Notes under the pieces: model-generated
Databases searched by the model: none
What the model saw: only the letters and a program-made list of their open reading frames with translations
Told to the model about the DNA's origin: nothing
Assembly (NCBI GenBank): GCA_040954595.2
Contig: CM082598.2
Coordinates: forward strand, 6,324,001 to 6,388,000
DNA length: 64,000 nucleotides
Direction of reading: 5' to 3'
DNA from: Balanoglossus misakiensis
Lineage: Eukaryota; Hemichordata
Translations under genes and position numbers: made by a program
Part shown: positions 58,240-64,000 of the stretch, one piece after another
Layout of the letters: each line of letters opens with the position of its first letter
How positions within the stretch are numbered: position 1 is the stretch's first letter

Positions 58240-61200
58240 CTGTTTTCACACAGACAAAAATAAAACAAGGCGAAGTTTCAGTGAATCTCCAAAAAATATT
58301 TTCTATATTTTTGTATGTGTGAAATGTGCGCTGGTAGTGGCATATATTCATTTATCGACAATATTAGTGGCTGTTTAAGTGTATTTAATGAATATTTAAT
58401 CCGCTTTAAGTCACAGAAAAGAAATTGTAGTGGCATACATTCATTTATCAACAGTATTTATAAGTGGTTCCATATATTGTGTGTTATATACAGAATATCT
58501 AATCCGCTCCAAGACATAGAAAAACTGTATTCGGCTCTCGTAACAAATATTCCGAAAGAAATCATTGGAAATAAACAGTATAAAAAGGTTTCTGAGACAG
58601 GAAAGGGTGCATGGGGAAGTTGTCATCACAATTTATAGACTGCCTATAGCCAGAAAAGAGAATGCTATATACAGCGGATTGGGAGATCATCAACATGTAC
58701 CATGTACACCAACAGATTTGTAAATTAAATTTGTTTCAAATTACTTCACCGAAATTCGCATGCACACTTGTGAAGCGACGGTAAAAGTCTTTATTCTCAT
58801 CACAAACAGACAGACGGACAGAGAAAAGGACAGACAAACAAACAAACAACACTGCGATCATACCTTTCCATCCATTGTAGCTGTCCTCAACCCTATCCAG
58901 TACGGGTACTGGGCATCTATGTTAGTCAATTCTGTCAAAATATCGTCGAATTTGGTCTTGTTATCGAACTTGACCAGAGTACCGCCAATGTCCTCGCAAT
59001 TATCTTTCGCGTCATGCCATTTATATTTCGATTCGCCCGCACAGACTGTGTACGATCCCAGTTGAACGATTTTACGGCAGAGATTGTTTGCTGAAAAATA
59101 ATCACACACTTCGGTTCATTTTCTGCATAAAAACATACATTCGGCATTGTTCAGGACGACCCTGCCGACCAATACATGATATTTCAAAGTCAATTGAAAA
59201 TATGATTGTTTACCATGAGGTACATTGAAACACAAAGTAACATGACAGACATGTACATTGTAGAAGATACACTACAGTGTTATACAAAGTATCAACATCA
59301 TTGTTTGCTGTGATGTTCATTGTAGCAGTTACACTTTTCGGCTTCTATGACTTGCTAGCAACTGTATCGTTTGGGACCAATACCAAGAGACGGAGGCAAA
59401 TTTGGAGTCAAAGGAATATTTTTGAAGTCAAACCAGGTGTTCATCTTTAATTCTTGAAGTTGGAAATATCTAGGGATTCTTTGAATGCCCGGGTTATGTA
59501 GGAGGACACTTTTTTAGTCAAATGGGCGTCGACACTTTTGAAGTCAACCCAGATGGAGACACTCGCCCTTTTATAAGTGGCTTGGGAAAGATTTCAAGAG
59601 AGAGAGAGCAAACTAGTTCGCGACGGTGAGACTACACATACATGTACAGGGAATAAATCAGCTCTGCTGAAAAATACCACGAAGACGAGCGTTGCGATGT
59701 CGCTGTAGGAACATAAACAGCACAAGTCACAGTGACCCGGTTGACCCGGAAGTGTATCTCGGTCTATCCCACAACTCAATGAGACTTTCCAAGATGGCGG
59801 AAATACTATGTCACCCTCTATGCAACTAGGTGCTATGTGGTAAATAGACAAGACTAGTACCTACGTGAACATGCTGGATTAGGAGTCGGTTCCCACTGTC
59901 CTTCATTACAGGTTATAGTGTTATGATCTATTTCGTGAAAGCCGATAGTGCATTGAACGGTTGCCTCCTCGTCGTGACGCGTGATAGCATCTCCAATTAA
60001 CTCCGTAACGTTATTTAAATCCGCCGATGACGGAAGCAAACATGATTCTTTGGATAAAAAAATGATATCCATTAAAATTAAATATTTTATGGACTCATTA
60101 GCATATAGCTAAACCAGTCTGAAAACACTGCGCACGTGCACACACAACAGTGTAATAACATACATACATACACACATACACACATACATACATACATACA
60201 TACATACATACATACATACATACATACATACATACATACATACATACATACATACATACATACATACATACATACATACATACACACATACACACACACA
60301 ACACATACACACATACATACATGTATATTACCTTTGCAAACAGGCAGTGGATTTGACCATTCACCTTCAATGCACATGCTTGATTGTTTTCCGAACAAAG
60401 TGTAAAATATCTTGGCTGTTTCGTTCCACTCACACGTGAATGTCAGATAGCCAGTTCTTACAACAGTCACATGACCATTCTCTATCGTTCCCGGATCTGA
60501 GCAGTCTGTGGAGCAAAAAACACCAGTTGTCACTTCAACGTTTGAAAACCATGTATGGACAATTCGATTGGCTCCTTGACTTGCGAATCAGATTTGTGAT
60601 AGTTCATATAAATTCCATGCCAAGACAAGGCTATGAAGTTGAACATAGATAAGTAGGCGAACTGGACACCATGGTCGATTCATATAACATAGATTCTGAA
60701 AAAAAAGATAGTCTACAGTTACAGATGATCTGCTTACTGCAATGCACAAGCGATTTCCTACATGGCCTTTCTTCTCGATCAACGCCTGCGCAGTCTGCAC
60801 CTCCGTCTGCAGGTGGTGGAGTGTCACACTTTCTGGTGCGCGTGCGCACATTCCACCCACAACTGTCTGGACAGGATCCCCACGGAGACCACTTGCCCCA
60901 TGCACCATCGCCTGGAAGAAGTGAAACACGAGCGATGGTTAAATAATACTTTTTATATCTTGATAATTCGTTAAAAATTCACGTGACGATAATCATACAA
61001 ACTGCTGTCTTGCTAGTCTTTCAACACTCTCTTAGTTGTGACAAGGCAATCTCATCACTACATGTATAGGCCTACATTCTATCTGCTCACATTTCAACAC
61101 TCGGGCACATTTGTTACTCACCAGAATTGCACCCCACCGCATCTCGACGACGAGCACAGATATCTGCACCAGCCTGAGCTTCATGCTTGATAGCCTCGAT

Positions 61201-64000
61201 AATCTTGTTCGCTGCGGCCCCACTTACTGTCGATTGGCAAGAGGGAAAATGTGATAAAATCGAAGGAACATGGCCGTGCGACCTGTCAATAAAGCATCTC
61301 AAAAAGGATAATCGCAATTAACAATATTTGGTAACTTAAGCGTTTTCCACATCACTTAGACCCAAGCTAAAGACCTAAAGAATCACCTCCAAGTTACATA
61401 TACCCAAATATGAATGAATGTGTGTGGTTAAGTCCTACGCACTTTTCTGGCCCTCACTACCATAAACGACGTTGAATTTATTGTGATCAGTATTTACCTT
61501 CACAAATATGCACAAAACAAAAACGGTACTATCACTTTAACATGCTGTATACAATGTACCAAGGTTCTGCCCAGCCTTGCATCACTGAGAGCTGGTCGGA
61601 TAATTAATATTCATGAGCTAATTAATATTCATCAGAAATACTATAGGGGCCGGACATAAAATTAAAAGACTCACCGAGGGCGCTGCGAGTATCACAAGGC
61701 ACAGTTTCATTGTCATGTCCCGTACACCCAATATCAACATTGGGAGTTCCGCCGAAGAGGCACTCGCGAGTTCTATTGCGGCGACCGACCAATCCGCCTC
61801 CTGGCACTGGTTCACATGGAGCCAGACTCCACATTGACCAAACTAGAACAAACAATAACAAGTAGTATGCTTGATCAGTTTCACATTGAACACAAAATTA
61901 TCACTGGGAAAACTTGCAAAAAGACAGCTACGTTTCCAACGAAGTGTGTTGTACGAGGACGGTAGGGCAATTCTGACTCACCCGGACAAATATGCATGTG
62001 ACACTTCTGGTAGTCTGTACGACGACTCGCACAGGAGTTTCCGCCATCTCCGGGGACCGGGCTGTTGCACTCTCGTGTACGGGTTTGATATCCGGCGTTA
62101 CACGACGCCGTACAGTCGGACCAGGAGCTCCAATCGCCCCAGCCGCCGTCAGTCACTGGAGCACAATGAAAGAAAGAAAAAAACATAAACGAGAAACTTC
62201 TCATTTCGCACATGACTTAACATTCTTTATTCGCCTCTGCTCCATCTGAAGCCTTGAGTTGTTCAACATCTCTCGGAATATCAATCAACTTCTCATTAAA
62301 TCCTAAATCGCCAAGGAAACTCCATTGAACAGTTTTAATTGCATAGTTGTTGACATTGTAGTTTCAAAAGGGGCGATTAAAATGTTGGGTAAAACTAGTG
62401 GACAGTTCATGAATGACGTTCCCCGAGCCCGAGCGACACTCATCAATACACATTGCATACATTTAATCACGTTTAATTTATTAAGAGAATAAGATTTTTG
62501 CTCCTCAATTTTCTAACTAGCAACACAGTTAATTTGCTGACATTTAAAATCAATAAGATCTTGAATTTCACAATGAATACATCTAATCGATTTTTCTTTT
62601 ATCAGTAAATAGAATGTACGTTTCTCGAGTATCGGTCCACCGACCCCACTGATATGTTGACTGTACACAGTAGCGAACTCATTAACTAAGTAGTCTTTGC
62701 ATTTCTCATTGTTCATAATTTGCATAGTAATTAAATGCTATGTTAATGAGTTGTTGTGTTTCCCAAACTTTTAAACACGGAGCAATTTCCTTATTAATAC
62801 TCAGCTGAGAGGAATGTTTTTCTCTATAAGAGAGTAACTAACAGCCACATTTCCAATATTTGTCGATCATTTCGCATGACGCGCCGTGTCTTGATCCGAT
62901 CCAGCAAAATTCGACAATGTAAATGTACAGACTGACTGCTACTTTCTATCTACTTTCTGGGGACATTGCAGGGTTGTTCTTTATTAAGTTTACTGGATTT
63001 TTTTTCTTTTGTGTATCTTTTTATGGAGTTGTTTCTGTTTTTTTTAATGTTTTTTACAGTATGGGCATACAGCATGCATTAAAGAATTAATAAAATAAAT
63101 AAAGTATTAATGTTTTGAACTTGGGTCGCCCCCCCCCCCCGTACGAGAACCATGGGAGTACCCTCCCCCCGGGGGTTACACACAGGCAGAGTCACAGCAA
63201 CGAACCGCCGTCCACAGGACTGACCATATACCCGGTAAACGTACCTGGTATGTTGCAAGTTGGTCCAATAAAGCGACTGCCCTCCCTGCAGATACAGGAA
63301 AAAGTATCGCCGGTAGGGTTTTCTTGGCACCGTCCTCCGTTCAAACAAGGTTGACTGGCGCACGGTCTTACTCTAGCCTGAAATACATTATTCCGTCTGA
63401 CTAAGTATATTCACCCACATATATTACACATCAGATTGGCGAAGTTTCAATGCAATAGCCACAGAATGATAATATTCAACATATAGGAACTACTCGATGA
63501 CAAAATCCGAGAAAAGAAACTTAATTTTGGGATCTATATGGAAAATTCGACTACAGACTAGCAGTGTGTCTTTCACCGTAGTGGCGATTGTTCAAGCAAG
63601 ATGAACTTATCATAAGCAAGAACCAACAAGAAAATGTGAAATATCATTTAAGGACACTAAAGCTGCCAATGGGAAAAATAGTAGAATTTCGGCAGCTCAT
63701 TGGACTTTAAGTAATACGAGAATCAGGTTCGTTGTTGTTGTTTTATCGAACGTTGTTGCTTTTTTTCCTTTGGACGTGTGACTGGTAAATTTTAGCACAA
63801 TGCAAGTCAATCATTAGCAACTTCAGCTTGAAATCCAACTGGTGTTGTATCCCTGGTGGGTAGGATCGAAACGCGGGAAGCTTTCTTTATGAATCAAGGT
63901 CGATATCGGAAATGTTATGTGGTTAGTGTTTTCTTACCTCTATGACTGTGTACTGATCATTTCGACCGTATTCCCAACCCGGACGGTGCTGCAGGGAGTC
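58057..64000 (-). CDS. Copy B: secreted PAN-EGF-TSP1x3-CCPx2-CTLD protein, 5' end outside window
   Basis: Exons (minus, 5' to 3'): 64000-63938 (partial), 63377-63245, 62155-61982, 61842-61675, 61226-61122, 60911-60738, 60505-60332, 60047-59865, 59090-58864, 58239-58057. Exons 2-9 have the same length as in copy A; exon 10 is one codon longer. No stop, frameshift or broken splice site was found, so it looks functional. By-eye residue differences from A: EGF 5/44, TSP1-1 1/57, TSP1-2 2/56, linker 3/35, TSP1-3 3/57, CCP1 5/58, CCP2 8/61, lectin N-half 15/75, lectin C-half about 9/60. The recognition end has diverged most. Confidence 0.87.
58240..58863 (-). other. Copy B intron 9
   Basis: Contains a local imperfect duplication of GTAGTGGCATA(T/C)ATTCATTT (near 58333 and 58427) not present in copy A. 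The CAGA array of copy A is reduced here. Confidence 0.6.
58864..59090 (-). CDS. Copy B exon 9: CTLD N-terminal half
   Basis: Same length as in copy A (227 bases) with cysteines and YPYWIGLRT kept. Changes such as K to E, R to E, T to D and N to G are charge-altering and spread over the exon. Confidence 0.9.
59091..59864 (-). other. Copy B intron 8
   Basis: Longer than in copy A by a 65-base block between CATTGTAG repeats (about 59262-59325) and a further block near 59400-59470. No gene is seen. Confidence 0.6.
59865..60047 (-). CDS. Copy B exon 8: CCP domain 2
   Basis: 183 bases as in copy [11 protein letters not shown] and [11 protein letters not shown] kept. Eight residue changes against three silent ones counted by eye. 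Confidence 0.87.
60160..60325. repeat. Expanded (ATAC)n microsatellite in copy B intron 7
   Basis: About 160 bases of ACAT/ACAC repeats, twice the copy A length, reaching to within a few bases of the exon 7 splice donor. Confidence 0.92.
60332..60505 (-). CDS. Copy B exon 7: CCP domain 1
   Basis: 174 bases; acceptor [18 protein letters not shown] and [11 protein letters not shown] are intact. Five residue changes from copy A. Confidence 0.9.
60738..60911 (-). CDS. Copy B exon 6: TSP1 repeat 3
   Basis: 174 bases; [10 protein letters not shown] and [11 protein letters not shown] kept; PAD of copy A reads PDS and EEK reads EER. Confidence 0.9.
61122..61226 (-). CDS. Copy B exon 5: cysteine linker
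   Basis: 105 bases, same phases; differs from copy A by Q to H, S to A and P to R. Function unknown. Confidence 0.8.
61227..61674 (-). other. Copy B intron 4
   Basis: Nearly identical to copy A intron 4 apart from a short extra stretch near 61252-61284. No gene is seen. Confidence 0.6.
61675..61842 (-). CDS. Copy B exon 4: TSP1 repeat 2
   Basis: 168 bases; only A to P and S to G relative to copy A. Flanking introns are almost identical to A too. Confidence 0.9.
61982..62155 (-). CDS. Copy B exon 3: TSP1 repeat 1
   Basis: 174 bases; one residue change (G to S in CAGRR). The most conserved exon of the pair. Confidence 0.92.
62156..63244 (-). other. Copy B intron 2
   Basis: Lacks the LINE 3' end of copy A but holds its own insertion at about 62928-63106, and a run of 12 C at 63129-63140. 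No gene is seen. Confidence 0.6.
62928..63106 (+). mobile_element. Retroelement 3' fragment in copy B intron 2
   Basis: A T-rich block ending AATTAATAAAATAAATAAAG, like the tail of a non-LTR retroelement, interrupts sequence that is continuous in copy A (near 52118). It holds no coding sequence. Confidence 0.45.
63245..63377 (-). CDS. Copy B exon 2: EGF-like domain
   Basis: 133 bases; [13 protein letters not shown] and FSCICREG kept; five residue changes from copy A, none at cysteines. Confidence 0.9.
63378..63937 (-). other. Copy B intron 1
   Basis: 560 bases against 1884 in copy A. It lacks the LINE and MITE. About 400 bases (63490-63888) have no match in copy A, so either copy A lost them when the LINE entered or copy B gained them. 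Confidence 0.6.
63938..64000 (-). CDS. Copy B exon 1, 3' end only
   Basis: 63 bases encoding [18 protein letters not shown] and a final IE before GAG|GTAAGA. V to E and F to V relative to copy A. The PAN core and signal peptide lie beyond the window. Confidence 0.85.

Larger units (their letters stand above)
57219..64000 (-). repeat. Tandem duplication unit B (partial)
   Basis: Second copy of the 10.5-kb unit, continuing past the window. It is colinear with 46672 to about 54360. Confidence 0.9.

Noticed and set aside
60098-60533. Open frames rich in MYVCMYVC or THIHTYIH
   Set aside because: Translations of the ATAC microsatellite; the real coding part is only the CCP exon.

Overview
This is eukaryotic DNA, almost certainly from a marine invertebrate animal. 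It holds spliced genes with GT-AG introns, a chromodomain Ty3/gypsy retrotransposon, a THAP/DDE_4 DNA transposon, LINE fragments, MITE-like palindromes and a very long AT-rich satellite. The shuffled extracellular domains (PAN, EGF, TSP1, CCP/sushi, C-type lectin) joined by phase-1 introns fit an invertebrate deuterostome such as amphioxus or an acorn worm. A lophotrochozoan is not excluded. No species is claimed.

Layout. (1) 1-4181: 3' part of a Ty3/gypsy element (end of RT, RNase H, integrase, chromodomain, about 1 kb of 3' non-coding sequence, polypurine tract, inferred 3' LTR), frameshifted in RNase H. (2) about 4210-43546: about 39 kb of head-to-tail satellite, 88-bp consensus monomer, about 27% G+C, roughly 445 copies, with nested higher-order repeats (about 620, 704, 970, 1060 and 3704 bp). 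(3) 43533-45772, minus strand: remains of a THAP-domain/DDE_4 transposase gene whose last codons and stop are satellite sequence. (4) 45773-46671: spacer with a 147-bp palindrome and a cluster of nuclear-receptor-type half-sites. (5) 46672-64000: a head-to-tail tandem duplication (unit about 10.5 kb) of one minus-strand multi-exon gene.

The duplicated gene is the main biological content. Copy A (54656 to 47322, minus) can be assembled by eye into ten exons with matching splice phases. They encode about 626 residues: signal peptide, PAN/apple-like domain, EGF, TSP1, TSP1, a cysteine-containing linker, TSP1, CCP, CCP and a C-type lectin domain (CTLD). Copy B (64000 to 58057, minus) has the same ten exons, all open, with exon 1 cut by the window edge. 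Divergence is uneven. The first two TSP1 exons are nearly identical, while the second CCP and the lectin exons carry many, mostly amino-acid-changing, differences although nearby intron stretches are almost unchanged. That suggests diversifying selection on a secreted recognition protein. Copy A intron 1 also carries a LINE fragment that is itself split by a 577-bp TTAA-flanked MITE; copy B lacks both.

Exon boundaries come from reading splice signals and frames only; no transcript data were available. Short open frames inside the satellite are treated as non-coding.
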